The notes below the pieces were generated by a model. That model made no database searches. It had not been told where the DNA came from and saw only the letters and a list, made by a program, of their open reading frames with translations. DNA of 64,000 nt, from assembly GCA_037577475.1 (NCBI GenBank), contig CM075206.1, positions 10,198,401-10,262,400 of the forward strand, written 5' to 3'. Source of the DNA: Chaunax sp. Z400. Lineage: Eukaryota > Chordata > Actinopteri > Lophiiformes > Chaunacidae. How positions within the stretch are numbered: position 1 is the first letter of the stretch; each line of letters starts with the position of its first letter. Of this stretch, positions 12,193 to 26,798 are shown in pieces. A program made the position numbers and the translations under genes.

Positions 12193-15100
12193 TTTGAGAA
12201 AAAAAAATCAAATTGTATTTAAAATATTACAAAATATCACAAACAATAAAATTGGTGAGAGGACAATCTGGCAGCCTGAGCCTGCTTCTGACAGCTGCTG
12301 TCTCTAAACCCACTTGACCCAAAGGCACCCCAAACTAGAGTTTTTACTTTTACACAATTCTGTTAAGAGGAAAAAGAAAAAGAGCATCTGACTTCACAGC
12401 CTAATAGAACAGATTCTGTCATAGTCACAGATGTCCTTTCAGCAGCACGGTTTTGGAAAAGGCAGTAGAAAGTTCACAATCAAAACAACTTGGCTTTCAC
12501 AGCCCATATTCCAGATACTTGGTCATCTTTACAGGCTGTAAAGGCCACAGGTACAAGAGATCACTCTCTATTATGATACATACATCCGTCCTCTTGCACC
12601 GAAGTCTACAGAAAACCGTAACCATGGTCACCTCGTTAAAGGAGTAGGGGAAGAGAAATGGAAATCATGGGAGAAGAAACGGCCTTATAGCATCTACAAA
12701 ATACCACTCACACTTACACTCGCACATACACCTACACACTCACAAGCACCCTCGGAGTTCACAAAGGACTTCCACAGAATTAAGCAGGAGTTACTTTAAG
12801 TAGCTAAAGGCATTGAAAGCAGTGATCTCAGTTCTGTTCCAAGACTTCATATCAGGGATTTCTTCTGCTGTTAATTGGGCTCCTTATGAACAAAACAAAT
12901 CAAACTGATGAAAACAACAGACGCAGTTTTGACGTCATTAGAAATAAGCTTTTTCTGATGCCGTGGCATTTCTATTTTAAAAAAGCAAATCAAATGAAAC
13001 ACTTGTTGAAATGTTCCATGGGACACATTTTGGATGGTTCTCCTATAGTATCATCTCTCTTACGCCAAAATGTGGAAAATTCAATACACCCACTTTGTCA
13101 TTTCCCCTGGAATAGCTTTGGCAGTATTGATTATATTATTTGTCTGTTTCTGGCTAGGAGTAATCTTTAGTCTCTCAGTCTGGAGGGCAAAGCACTCAAA
13201 AAGTGTTCCCCCAAAATATCGCATCCTTCATCCTTCACCCTTTGAACCACACTGGATAAAAGAAACCTGCAGTCAAGTGGTTACAGTATATGATTCCATT
13301 GTGGGGCGTCTGATTGTAAATGTGGATGTGAATCGTGTGATCTGAATGGACATCGTTTGGTTGATGTTTGTTGATGTGCACATGATGAGATGGATAAAAC
13401 CTGTATGCCAGTTTAATCTCAGAGCTTCAAATGTAGATGTTATGCCATGAGCCTTCTTCACAGTTGTTAGTCTAGATGAAAATTTAAGCAACCCCTCCAG
13501 GGAAATTAGGGAAATGAAAACTGGTAACTTTCCTGTAATATTAGCAGGGGGAAAAATCCTAATGAAGAAGACTTTCATGTAATGTGATGCAGTATATTCC
13601 AAATGTATAGCAGCTATATCCCTTCAATTGTCAACAAGGTCTTCATTATCTGAAGCACTCTAATAACAGAAATATTATTGCCCAGTAAAATCATCTCTCT
13701 GCCTCTTAAGGTGGAATTAGAGAGAAGGCAAGGCAAATTTTGGAGGCAGCAAAAAGGCCTGATTTGAAAATGTTTCAGCTTTTTAAATCCCTGGGATTTA
13801 CAAAATCTCCTCAAACACACAATACTGAGAGCTCCGTTGCTAGTTAGCTCACATCTAACTGTTCAGTTGAAACATCGTCTGTTTACTGCACAAATGCCCC
13901 AGTGGTCAAACAACACAACATGTAGATGCTCTGAGAAGAAGTACACAGAGGTCTATAATGTCAAGTTACGTCAACCTCGATCGGATTCAGTGCTAAAGTG
14001 AAGAAGAAGGTTTGAAAAAATTATGAATCTCAAACACACAGAATGTACAGTGGCACAGAACGGTCTGGAAAATCCTCCAAAACCTCCCATTGGTACTTGA
14101 TCATTGCAATCCCCTGACAAAAGGTCATCTCCTGATGACCCCTCAGATCTGTCATTTCTCAGGGTAGGATTATAAAGTGGTGCAGATCTAAACCCCTGTC
14201 AGAGCATAGGTCAAGGAAAGAGATATACGTCTTCTCCCCATATTTCCTTTCATCTGCAAACGGACTATGTCATTCTCTGGAGATGCATCATCGTATGGCA
14301 CAAGGAGGATTATATGTAATTCTCTCTTTAATTCCATTTCTCTGTCTTCTCTGGTGCTTGACATTGACCTTATCAGTGGATCAGATGCGGAATTTAAAAA
14401 AAGTTGTTGGTTGAATATGTGGAAGAATCTTGTTCCATTCTGACTCTGTGCCTCACAGTGTGGGAGAGGAACAACATTAGCAAGAAATTCAAAGTCATAA
14501 GAAATTCAAAGTCATATGAAAAAATGATGCACAAGCTATAGGTCCATTTAAAAGTACATGAGAGGAGGGGACAAAGTAGAAATGTTCAGGCCTCCTGCTG
14601 TAGCTGGATGTTGTAAGGATAAGCTGTTCAGTCCGTGCATAATGTGAGAACAGACTCGGTGCTGTGCTGTGATGGGATGATGCTGGATGTTCAGTCTGCT
14701 GCTAAAAGCATATTTTATGATTAACTATGAACACATCCAGGTTTTTCTGCAAATGTGTGTCCCCATTTATGCCTATTTGTAAGGGGCTTAGGGGGGAAAA
14801 AAATTTGTTTTCATTATTTCAAATATGACGATATGAGAAAACCGCACCCCTACCATTTGTAATTGAATATCCATAGAAATAAAAAAATTAATCCTTATGA
14901 GCAAATGTAGAAAGATGTTACCAAAAGACATAAATTGTTAGCAGTTTCATATTACCAGCTCAGCGCTTGTTAAATAGTTTCCGACACACAGAGAAACCCT
15001 GGAGGACACTGTTTATCGCTCCAACAATGCGACTAATTGTAACAGGTTGTAGCATCAGGCAGTAAAGTGAAGGTCACCTTTTGTTTGGCCCCAGCTGATA

Positions 15101-17591
15101 AGCTGTAATGTTGTCTTTTATGCGATGCCATGCTCTCCAACGACCCTCTGCAGCTCAGACCGGGTGATCAATACACTAAATCAGACCGTCTTTATGGCAC
15201 CCACAGGCGTATGTGTGTGTGTGTACATGGACACTACACAGGATTTATTTTGTGTAGGATGTAGATTTATTTTTGTGTCACAGTCTGTGTGTCTGTCCCT
15301 TCCATCGGCCACAGTCACACATCCTCAAACACATTCAGTGCCAATCTCCACCTGTCCACCAGATGCCTCCTCCTTTTTTCCACCTGACTGCCACACCCAA
15401 CTGCACACCTGCTCCTGTCCTGCTCCTCCCACTTCCTCACCTGAGTCCACTCTACCAGTTCATCCTAGTTGCTTTGTAAGGTTTCGTGTTCATATGTGTT
15501 CACAGTGAGCCATCTCTTTAATAAATCGCTGAAGTCATCCTGCTGCCTCTTCTGTCCTCTGCCTTTGGGCCCTACTCCTGTTGCCAAGCATTACCAGCCT
15601 CGACAATTTTGTATATCAGTCCAGGTTTGTTTGATTTATGTGTATGGTAATTGTACATTCATGCTGATATCTCACTTGGGTAATGCAATTATTTGCTCAT
15701 TAGGTTGCACAGCGAATGTCAAATTATAGGCAATTTAAGGTTGCTGAGCTTGATTTGTCTCAGTTGACATTTCAAGACACCCAGTGTTGTGAATATGTTT
15801 TAAAATAGGATTTTTCAGGCAAAATGTCTTCTTTTTTTTTTAAGTCAGAGAATTTGACATTCTTCGATCAGGATATTTTAACCCCATCGAATTTTGATGA
15901 ATGTCAATCAAATGACTTGGAAATAACAGCAAGCAACTTGACCTTTTCATTAAAAGTGGAAAGTTTATGTGTGAGTGAGATTTTGTTGTGTTTGTGTGTA
16001 TGTTCCCAACGTGTGAGTTTGTGGAAAAAATAGAGTTCAGCCAAATGCCCAGAGCTTCCAAAGGCTACCTTGAGGGTTCACCTTCAAAAGTCCAGATTAC
16101 AAGTTGTACCTACCCCTATGATTTTCTAGGCTCTATTCATTCCCCTGTCACCCCCTTTTTCCCCCATCTGTCTTTTCTGTAATTCATGCATGTCCTCGAA
16201 ACACACAACCTCGCCTGTCTGAGAATATCACAGCAATGAAAGCAAGAAATGCTGCTAAGAACTGTGTCCTTCAGTGTCATTGGGCATTGTGCATGTGTGA
16301 GATGCCAGTCTTGAGAGCAATATATATGAATAGTATCACTGTTTTGCAACCGCAGTCTCACAATCTGTAATCAGCATGAAATCTTAATAGCACATCAGCA
16401 ATGTGAAAACTAGCATTCCATTGCACTGTGGGGACATAAGGATTGATCATAAGTTTATGTCCTTGATAGCTATTATTTTTAAGATCATTGCATCCTCATT
16501 TCACACATTCAAGCACGCAGGACAGTAATGTTCCCTGCCTGCTTGTCTTTATCTCTTTCATACATAATAAACACAGTCTCCACTTGCAGCATGAGGCAGT
16601 GAATGACTTCCAAATCTGCAGAGGGATACGTTGCAATAAACAATCCTGTGACAATATGTTGAGGTTTCAGCTCATTCTGAGCAACGATATGCGTAGCTGG
16701 AGGAGATGGAGAGGGCCATGTGAGAAAAGGTCGAACAACTGTGAATAGGAGGGGGGAAGAAAAATCTTGCAGCCAGCCAAGCTAAATAAAAAGAAATCCA
16801 AATCTTTCAATTAATCTGCTTAGTTCCCCTGTGAGCAGATGTTGGGAGAGACTGCAGCAGGGCACAGGTCAGAGAAATAAGTAGACAAGGGGAATAAAGA
16901 AAAAGAAGAAGAAATCAACTGACAGACCACCACATAATCTTCTCTGCCCTTCCAGCCACCTTGTCTAAATCTTTGTTTCTGTTGGTTATTTTTTCCATCC
17001 ACACAAACCATCTGGGATCTGGGGGTACAAGTAACCCACTAGTAATGCCAATAACGCACAGTCTGTTTTGGTGCCCTAGAAAATTACTCATCATTAAGTG
17101 CCTGCAGTCTGTTCACCATTGAAACAGCCTGTTTCATCAGACTTACCAAATAGTCATGGACTAAAATATAATATGCCATAAAGCTGGTCAATAATCAATA
17201 TAATACAAATGTTGTGATTCTTTTAATATTCAGCATATTTACCTTAATTTAACCAAGTGCTTTGCTTTTCATGAACAATACAATAAAAAATTCAGTCATG
17301 TTTTAGCTGCACAAGGAAAACAAAATGAGTCGATGCTATAGACATATATGAGCAATGTGCGTCTTTGCTAATGCGTTCATTAAACATGTTCCCTTGTCAT
17401 GAAGAAAATGTCCTCAATTACAATAAATTACATATGATGATAGGCGATTTAATTCACATACCATCCCTACTATATAACGATGACATCTCTTTTTTTTTTA
17501 CTTGCACCTTCCATGGTGTTTGCCATCACACCACTTTATTCTTTATTTGGTGTCTTTATAGCATGTGTATTTATTTTGTGAAAGAGAAAAG
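12193..17591. other. Unannotated intron sequence
   Basis: No convincing exon or repeat. Short frames at 12886-13345, 13273-13602 and 15125-15508 have no domain and no splice context that I trust. Confidence 0.35.
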
Positions 17592-17599
17592 TACACTAA

Positions 17600-18121
17600 G
17601 GCTATGTTCACATTGAAAGCCTCATTGTTCGTTCCATTTTTTTGCTCAAATCCAATTTGGTTATCTTGATGATGCACATTCTTAATTACAAGTGACCTCT
17701 ACGTAGCTCTATTGTGAACATATCTGTCTTCCAAAACAGCAGACATGTGCCCACTGATACCTTTTTTCACCTTCATTCATGTCACCAACAACTAAAATCG
17801 GCATATTTTTGAGAAAGCTAGTGGTAAACAAACTGAAATGGACACACTAGTAGCAAATGTATGCATGCCATTTTGCTCTGGAGGGCGGGAAACACCTCAT
17901 CAGCTGTTCACGAGCAGATTGTGAACAGCTGACTCTCTGTATTGTTGTCACTGCTCCTACTCTGTGGTCGTTTCCTTTTGCGCTGCTGCTGGTGTTTTGG
18001 CTGATGACAACAGCATCTGACCATTTTCATTCATGTTGCATGGCCTAGAATCAGATATGTAGGCCTATATGATCTATAAAAAAAAAAAAGTCGGATTTAC
18101 CTCAGCCTGGTAATGTGAATA
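17600..18121. mobile_element. Non-autonomous hAT-like DNA transposon, about 520 bp
   Basis: The left end ggctatgttcacattg and the right end taatgtgaata are roughly inverse copies. Internal sequence (ttttttgctcaaatccaattt near the left, aaaaaaagtcggattt near the right) matches a teleost element type I recognise. Imperfect 8-bp direct repeats TACACTAA (17592-17599) and TACACCAA (18122-18129) flank it, as expected for hAT insertions. No transposase is encoded. Confidence 0.7.
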
Positions 18122-18506
18122 TACACCAAATATTCCTTGCATTCTTTGTAATTGAAAATTAGTCACGTCTCAGTAAAAAGGATAAGTGCTTTTTGCTTTG
18201 TGGTGAAATAGGTCATAATTTTGAACATCCTGCAGCCTGAAGGATAATTTTGATGCTGTAACTTTACAGTACCTGCAGTCACTAAAAAGGATAACAATTC
18301 CCCTTCTTCCTCCCTCACTATTACCAAAAATGCTGAGGTTCACTCAGCCTTCCAATTAACAGCATACAGACAGTGAGCATTTCTCCCAAAGCAGTGATCA
18401 TTTCATACTTTAATCAGCAGGAGTAAGATAAAACTGTACAAGTAATATATGATTAACCATACAGCATGTGGAAGTGAGAAACTCCTATCCTCATTATTCT
18501 CCGATA

Positions 18507-18620
18507 CATAATATAACTTAATATAACATTATATAATATAATAACAATAATAATAACAATAATAATATAATATAATAATAATATATATAATAATATAACA
18601 TTAACATATAATTTAACAAA
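18507..18620. repeat. AT-rich (TAA)n/(TATAA)n low-complexity tract
   Basis: About 110 bases composed almost only of ATA, AAT and AAC units. Confidence 0.9.
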
Positions 18621-21600
18621 GTGGAATTTTTTTTTCTTCTCAGGCAGGTGGCCTGTCTGTATTCTATGGCTCCGTTTGTGTGCCAGCTCAATAGAGATTG
18701 TTCATCAGACTTTAATCAGCACTGGCACGCTCTCTACTAGCTGATAAACTAACTTTCAGGTTTCAGGAGGACAGTGCTTACAGGGACATCTAGGGAGAGG
18801 AGGGAGGAATGGGTGAGATGAAGGTGTGAGATAAAAGGAGTAGACAAACTTAATATTCAGTGAGAATACAGACATTCTGAATATTCAGAGATCGCCTGAA
18901 TACACTGTTGTGCTTTGCTCGGCTTGTGAAATACAGCCATTTATTTATTTCATCCAATAAGCTGCATTTTAAAGAATCGCTCTGCACATCACTGTTGATA
19001 TTTCCATGAGGGAATTGTGTTCACCTCCCAAACAACAAGGTGGATTGAGCTGCAGAAACTCTGTTGCTTTTGCTCAGGCAAGCACAAGCTTATACCTCAG
19101 TCTACAGTAAAGGATTTTAGTTCTTCTTTCATAAGCAGTAAATTTGCGATTGGTTCATGAAAAGGATTTTTCCTAAGGCACATATCTGCTAAGAGCTCAC
19201 CATATATGGATTATCTCCTTTTGAATATGCTGGAGTAATGCCTTCTTTGATAACGACCACTGTAAAACGGCATAGGTGTGACTTTCATATCGCTTTTGCT
19301 GGAAATATTCGTGGATCCTTTTTCATGGTGCATGAGCTGTATTGAGGGCATGAAAAGAGCCTTGAGTAGAAAGAGCTTATCACTCTAAAGAGAGACAGAT
19401 TAAACCTGTATTTTCCTCCTTATAGCAAATCAAAGTGATTGATTTGGTTATTATATCTTATAGAAAATAAAATAATGTTTCTGCCCCGGGAATGTGGAAA
19501 ATGCGTCTGTTCAGGTTTCCATTATCATAACCTGGTTTCAGCCCGTCTGTGTGCTGCATTCTCATTGAGGATCATTATATGGATTAGAGAAAATCTCATT
19601 GTGCATAAATCTTTTCATCAAGGCTTTCCCTCTGTGTCACAACACAATAAAGTAAGTCATCCATATACATACATCCCATGACATTATGTTTTATTCTCAC
19701 TTGCTCTCTATGTGAAATTTATGAGCGCACACTACATCACACCAGATTTGTTTTTTTTGCTAAATTGTACAGTTTTGCCTCATCCATTTGAACGACTAAT
19801 GTTTCATCACTGAACCAACTCTGCATTAGCACCACGTGCTTGTTATGATATGACCTTTGGAACGCATTGTCTGCTGCAGCGTTATTGTCTTTGTCATGTG
19901 AGAAAGCAGCCATACCTGTTTGGAAGAGTGAAATTCTAAAGTCACTATAGCAACTCTGTGAGTTGTTTGCTTTGCACTTGCATATAGCAATGCTTTAATG
20001 TCAATGTCAGCATGCAAACACGCCATTAATTAAAATACTAAAATACTGATGTTAACAAGGTATATTGTTCACCATCTTAGTTTAGCGTAATTAGTAATAA
20101 ACAAAGTACAATTTGCAGTCTTTCATATTGTGTACAAGACAATTCAAACAATTATAGTTGAAAAACACTCAAAAACAAAAATATGAACCTCTTGATTCTG
20201 CTATAGAGGTAAAGTCAGGGGATCAACAATGTCACTATATTCCCTGGGGACCGTGAATGTCTGTATAAAATGGTTCCAATCCATTCAATATTTGGTGAAA
20301 TATTTCAGTCAGGGCCAAAGTGGGGGACCAACGAATCAACCCACAGACCAGCATTGCCATTCCAAGAGTTAACCCAGCTAACATGGCTAAAAACTGCATG
20401 GCACCTCCTCAAAACGCCAGCTTCAGAGCCTATAAGGCAGCAGCAGCCACATCTGGTCCCTCCACTCTGTGTGGAGCCATGTTGTTCTTGCTAGCACCAC
20501 AGCTTGCAGCCTTATTAGCACCAACAAATTTGTTCTTGACACTAATTAGAGCTTTGCAGTAAGCGTTGCAGTGGGCCTGACAAATGAAAGGCAGCAATCT
20601 CCCCATCATCATGGCCTTTTTGTAAGCACCAACAGTGACAAGTGTGGGGGAAGAGGGAGAAAAATAATGCAGTTTCTTCTCTCTGTTGGGTTAAAGGTGG
20701 CATAAAGGATGGGAGGGGGTAAGAGAGTGACGTCCAGACGGCATTTCTTTTTGTCTTCATTGAGGGTTGAAGTGAGTCAAGAGGAGGTTTCCTGGGCTGT
20801 AGTGCTCCATGCATCACCGAAGAGGCGATATGTCCATGTCAGGATCTGTCCTCCCCCTTCTGCAGCCTTGCTGTGATATGTCCCCCCATTTGTTTCTTGT
20901 TTTCTTCGTAACAGGCTTAAGAGGCCAACAGCAACGGGAGCCCAGGCTCTCAGGATGTGTCCTGTAGCTGTTACATGAGAACAATCATCATTTCCTGTTA
21001 AGACCTTTCAGTTCCAGTCTGTATAGGTGTGTCCACAATGTGAAACGGGAGCTCGATCAATTCATCCTGTGCTATACTTGCACTATGCAAGTATCTAAAA
21101 ATGGTACAGTTCCCCCGATGTGTTTAGTTATTCTCACCCCTCCAAAATCTGCTGTCAAGGCTTGCTGTAGCAAAATGTTGGCATCGGTGATGAACTCACT
21201 CACAGGACTTACTACTTAAGAGGAGTCAGGATGCAACTCATGATGAGGAAGATGTGTAGGCAGCCCCACCAACGCTGCTGCAGATCAGTGGCGAGAGCAG
21301 CATGCAGTAGGAGCCGCAGTGGAAAACAGACACACACAAATACAGACACTGACTTGTGGTTCTACACTCTGCTATTGCTCTGCAGAGGAAAGCCCTTAGA
21401 GAGAGAGATGAGGGTGTAAGAGTGATGTGATGGGGAGTGTTGATCATGAAGTAGATAAGGGATTGCGCTTGTTTCTGGTCAGGGATCGTAAGCCAGGCAA
21501 CAGGGTGCCTGGAGCATACCTCAAGCAGCCGGGAGGACAGTGGCTCCTTCAGGAGGGCCAGCATGCTTGGAATAGCCTCTTATTTACAGCTGAGGGTGGT

Positions 21601-23999
21601 TTAATGTCACACAAGGGTTGTTATGGTTTGTTTGGGCTGACTTTGTTGTACATTAGATGCCAAATGGGTTGGATTTGTCACAGAGGCGCCAAGCACCAGC
21701 TGGACTTGCAGAAAGTTTAGGCAATCTCAGGAAAGCATTTTAAAGTCAGTTTATTTTACATTTCTGTGAGTGACAACATCTGGAACATCTGAATACTGCT
21801 GATACCGCGAATACCAACCTTCAGGCAGTCCAAGCAGGGTAAAACAAACATTAGAAATTATTTGGAAAGGTTTTTTATCCAAGGTTCATTGGATGTACAC
21901 ACTGTACTTGAAACTTGGCTTGACTGACAGTGATAGTCTGAAGCACCAAATATGGTATGGATGCGGCACTGACTCTTGGGGAGATTCCGTGGTCCTCCCA
22001 CATGTACTCCCATCTGCAGTATTTTGTGGTAATGCTTGACTCCCCAGTCCTCCTGACCAACAAACACACACTTGTGTATGTGAGTGCCCGCACATGTGCC
22101 GGCAGCACGCAGCCCAGAAAAGCATCGAGTCTGTCCTGCCTGCTGCTGATCTTTTATTAGCAGGTGTTTGGACATGTAAGCTTTCACTCCCTGGAATTTA
22201 CTTGGAAACTTGCGTGTGTGTGTGTGTAGCCCATTAGTCATGAAAGAGGGATTTTATCTTCTCAGAAAGTCATGCACGTATTCTCTTGTCATCTCTCCTC
22301 TTCTCCTCTAGTCTTCTTCACTTTTCTGATTCGCTCTCTTGACACTTTTTGAAACAACTAAATGTATGAATTTCACTCATGAGCACACACACCATTCAAG
22401 AAGAAAAAACAAAAAAACAACAACATAATGAAGTGCAAACTTATGCATATGCTCACATTGCTATAGTCAGTCTGTTCCAGTCCCTCCAACATCCACCTGA
22501 TCCCCCATCCATGCTTAGCCTCCCTATACGGCCCATGAAAAGCCTTTGGAAATTTACACGCCCGTAAACTGCCTACCTGGCAGTGCTGGCCCAGAATAGG
22601 AAGCCCCAAATAAAGATAAAGCCAGTCGAGGGTATTTGCAGTATTTCCTTACAGGAGGATCAGCATTATATGTTTGTGTATCCATCAAGACCAAAGTAAT
22701 CGCACACACGGGAGATAGAGGAAAAAAGTTGCATCAAATTAATAATCGAGAGAGATTGATCACTGAGTAAAGAATGCTCTGTGTCATTTATTTCTTTTTT
22801 AATTGGTCATTTGTCTCTGATACTCAGTGTCTGTTCCTCTATAGGTCTTAGAGGTTGGCTTCAAGATCATTAGAAGAAAGTAGGAAAGGAGTAATTTACG
22901 TAATTAGAAAGTATGCAGCACAAGAAATGAATGTTTCAGCATATTCATGGCGCTTTGTGTATGTGCATGCTTGCATACTTATTTGCAGGCATTAAAGTGC
23001 CCAGAATGCTGCAGTCCCCCTCTCCCTAAAGGCATCCATATGTTTTATGTTCTGTTGCTCGCCTCATTTGTGTAACCTCACACGTCATCACACAGACATG
23101 AGAGAATGTCTGTGCAATGCAGCATATGAGTTTTATCACTTAGTGTCATCAATATCTGCCTTGTCCCTGTTTGACTGTCCCTCATAGAGTCATTACAGAT
23201 GACTTCATCAAGTTGTCAAGTTGTTTCTTGTTCTGAGCAAAGACATCAGGGAAAACAAAGTGTCACAATGTCTCGAATTTGATCCATGATGTCTAGGATT
23301 GATGGAAGATGCTGCAGTGGAGTGAGACTGAAATGAGGAGATTTTTTAAAAGGACATGAAGGGGAAGGAGGCAAGCCTAAACATTAAGGGGACACATGAC
23401 TCCCGTAGCGTAATTGTATTACATGTTATTGTTAAGGCATTTAAACAACACCAGCAACATCACATGTGAGAGTGGTAAGTTATCAAAGCAAAGAGCAAAT
23501 GGTGAATTACTTTATTGATTAGTTCATGTTATGTGAATTTGAGTGAGGCACCGCTCTGCTTTGCAGATTTCTGAGACTCTTTGTCTGCTTCTGTAGTCCT
23601 GGAGTTCCGTCCTCATTGGACAATTCTGCATCTCATAATTTCCAGTGTTCAGTGCCAAAGAAGAGGTAGTTTCCCATATATGTGGCTCAGAAAAAAGTGC
23701 AGACTCTGGATATGGATATGAATGAAAGATATGGATACAATATAGTATAGTAATAACAATATAGTAATCAATAAGTACCCTGATTGAATGCCTGAGAAAA
23801 CCAGCAGGTTCACTAGTTAAACTTCAGAATGTATGTTGTAGTTTATTGAAATGAAAAATAGAATAACATAAAGTAAGCATTAAAGTTTGCAGCAACTTTT
23901 ATCTACTTTGTCAAAATGATAGAAGTTACATTTCCTTATTAAAAGATAAATGTCTTGATGTGATGGTACCTTTTTTGATGATGGAAAAGGTTTGTTGTT
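18621..23999. other. Unannotated intron sequence
   Basis: Nothing recognised beyond a short (GT) tract near 22210-22228. Frames near 20320-20612 and 21238-21564 are low in recognisable content. Confidence 0.35.
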
Positions 24000-24215
24000 T
24001 TTTCGATCTTGTTTTGCTTGTTTGGCATATTTTTGCAAACCACTTCCACTTTATTTTTTGTTTTGTCCGTAAGATATTTCAAAAAGCTTTCAGTGGATTT
24101 TGTTGAAATTTTGTGCAGGCATGGATCTTGGGCTAAGGAAGAGTTGATTCAATTTTAAGGCGGATCTGCGTATGGATGGATTCTGGATCCCTTTTTAACT
24201 TTCTTCAACAGTCCA
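24000..24215 (+). repeat. Diverged copy 2 of the CCTCCGCCAAGGAGG repeat family
   Basis: Shares the order of landmarks with copy 1: TTTG-rich start, tccgtaagatatttcaaaaa, cagtggattttgttgaaat, catggatcttg, atggattctggatcc. It lacks the 5' inverted repeat. Confidence 0.5.
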
Positions 24216-24989
24216 AGATTTAATTAAACATTTTACTAATATCATGCAAAGCAACAATTGGCCAGTCAAAATAAAAACATCCAGACATGGACATCTCATG
24301 ATGTTCCACCACAATGTGCAACTGATCCAGATCAATATCACAATCCTGACTTTGGAGACTCAAATGTAAATTTGGAGGAGGGCACAGTACGGCAACAGAA
24401 AGGGACTGTGACAAGGCACCGATGCTAATTTATAGCTGAGATAAAGCAGATTCAGAGTCATTCAAACTGATTTCATGTATCTGTGAAAGGCAAGAAGTTA
24501 TGTCAAGAAGAAAAATAGATCTAGATCCACCTCTATGAAAAATCATATTTTTGATGATAAAAAAGGAGCACTTTCTAGTTGATTGTTCTGTTACTTTTTA
24601 ATAACAATTTCCTCAGCTGTGATGGAAGGCACAGTTTTTTTGTCACTAATGTGGGTTTCACTCTTTTTTTCCTTCTTTTCCAGTGGACATCACGTTTCTT
24701 CACTGGTTGCTGTCAAATAAACTGCTGGCAGCTTATTTTTAGTCAGAATGAGTGGGTTCAACCCCATAATAACATCATAGTATTAGTATTACACAAAGTG
24801 GTGTCGACCTACCTCGCTCAGTCGCATCTTGTCTGTCACAGCTTAGCAGCTTAGCCTTCCGATTGGTTACAAGCCACGTCTGTCTACCTGTGTTACCCAA
24901 TACCTCGACACAAACAATGCTTTGTTATGAAATGTGTGTATACTTCGATGTTCAAGCTGTATATTCTCATTTGCCCAGGTAATCATGGT

Positions 24990-25124
24990 AAGCGACTGGA
25001 CTTCTTTTTTAAGGTTGGAAGATGTTTCACCTCTCATCCCAGAGTCTTCATTAGTTCATCAGTTCTAGTCTAATGAAGTCTCTAGGATGACAGCTGAAAC
25101 ATTTTTAAAGATGTCCAGTCGCTT
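24990..25124. mobile_element. Foldback element with long imperfect inverted repeats
   Basis: The left arm 24990-25054 starts AAGCGACTGGACTTC and ends TCTTCATTAG. The right arm 25070-25124 is its reverse complement with a deletion of about 10 bases and a few mismatches, ending GTCCAGTCGCTT. The loop is 15 bases. Similar arms (chemically similar GCGACTGGACTTCTT ends) are a known type of fish repeat. It can fold as a hairpin. Confidence 0.75.
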
Positions 25125-26798
25125 TTTTATTCAACCTCTTAGGATTCAAGCCAAAAAAAATGCAGACTGAGCGTTGCATGCCTCTTGTTGCTTTCACCGT
25201 AGCGGTCAGATCCATATTAAGTAAAAAAATGTCCAAAGTTTATCGTCGTTATCAACATAAATTTTATTATGAGACATCATTTTATTGCTCAGCCCCATCC
25301 ATAATTATAGTTGTATTTAATTTGCCATGACCTTGACTATACACCATAGTTATATGTGCAGATATTGTACACTGTCTGCATTGTATGTAAAGAAAAAAAA
25401 CTTGATATTGTGTAATTTATGCATTTCAGAACCATCCATTATTGGTAGACCTGTCCAGAAGTTGGTTTGTTTGTCCACCACCTCATTCAGATTTAGCTTA
25501 TACAAAAAATGCTACATAAAAAGTTAGATTTTATGGTTAGGGCTGGTGTTGTAGTGAAAAAGAACTAGGGATGGGTGAATCGGAGAGAAGAAGTGTGGCA
25601 GGAGAGCTGAATGAGACAGAGAAAGCGAGGGGATAGTTCAAGGGGGAGCGCAGTGATGGAATGTAATATAATCTGGGTGCCAAGGTTAAAGCCACTGTTG
25701 TTCATGTAGCAACTGTTCTTAGACCTCTAGTGACATCAGAGTGTGGTCTGCTGTTGCCTAATTTAGCCACATGCACTGACAGCCATGGGATCCACTGTTC
25801 CTGTTTGTCAAGCAGGAACCACTGATGCCAGCAATGACATCATCATTCAGATGTACAGGAAAGCTTTTAAACCAAAGACATGCACACACATATTCACCAC
25901 ACGCAGGCATTCAAGGCTCCTACAGGAATATCATTGTTACATGCTACAAAGTGCTGTCCGTGTTATTTGTGTTACACTGGTGTCATGTTACAATCCAGCT
26001 AGTGTTTCCTCTCCACTGGATAAAATGTGGTGCAGATCCAGACTGATAGAAATAAAGAAATGTAAAATTAGCTTTGCAAGAAAGGCATCGTAAAGAGGAA
26101 TTAAACTGTTTTTTTGTGGGACCAAAAGAACCTGACTTGTTGGAGCTTTCTTACCTAAATCCATTATTACAAACACACACCTTCCAGTTCATGCGATCAC
26201 ATTTCCCTATGCAACCAGCCCCCATTAATTCTGATGAAGATTTCAGATGGGCTTTTCAGAGTAAAAGCCACAGGCTTAAAGGGTTAGTGACTGGACTTAA
26301 TGAATAAGAATCAATAGCTGTCATTGATTGTGGGATTTTCTGAGTGTATGGTGTGCCTCAATGGGCCGTTCTGCTAGCATAAATTTTGTATTTGCACTGG
26401 AGCAGGACGCTGATCGGTGCGGGGAGGTCAACACAGGAAGTAAGAGGCTTCTAATGCTACTCATTTTTACTGGCTGCTAATGGGCCTTTAGCAAAGAGCT
26501 GCATGATTTACTGTAGGTTTCTCAGTATCATTCACATACATATTCTAACATAATGGCACATAGACATATGTACTTGTACTATTCCCTTATGGACAATGAT
26601 TATCCTGTCGATATATTTGACTCTTACATGAATATATTGAAAGATAAACCTGTATTAACCCTCATCAGAGAAGTTCTGTTGTTGCAGCACCAATATCAGA
26701 AATAAGTGCAGATAAATATGTGATATTTTAAGAGCATCAGATAGTAAATATCCTGTAACAATATTTTTTATATTATGACTTTTTCCATGATATTTTCA

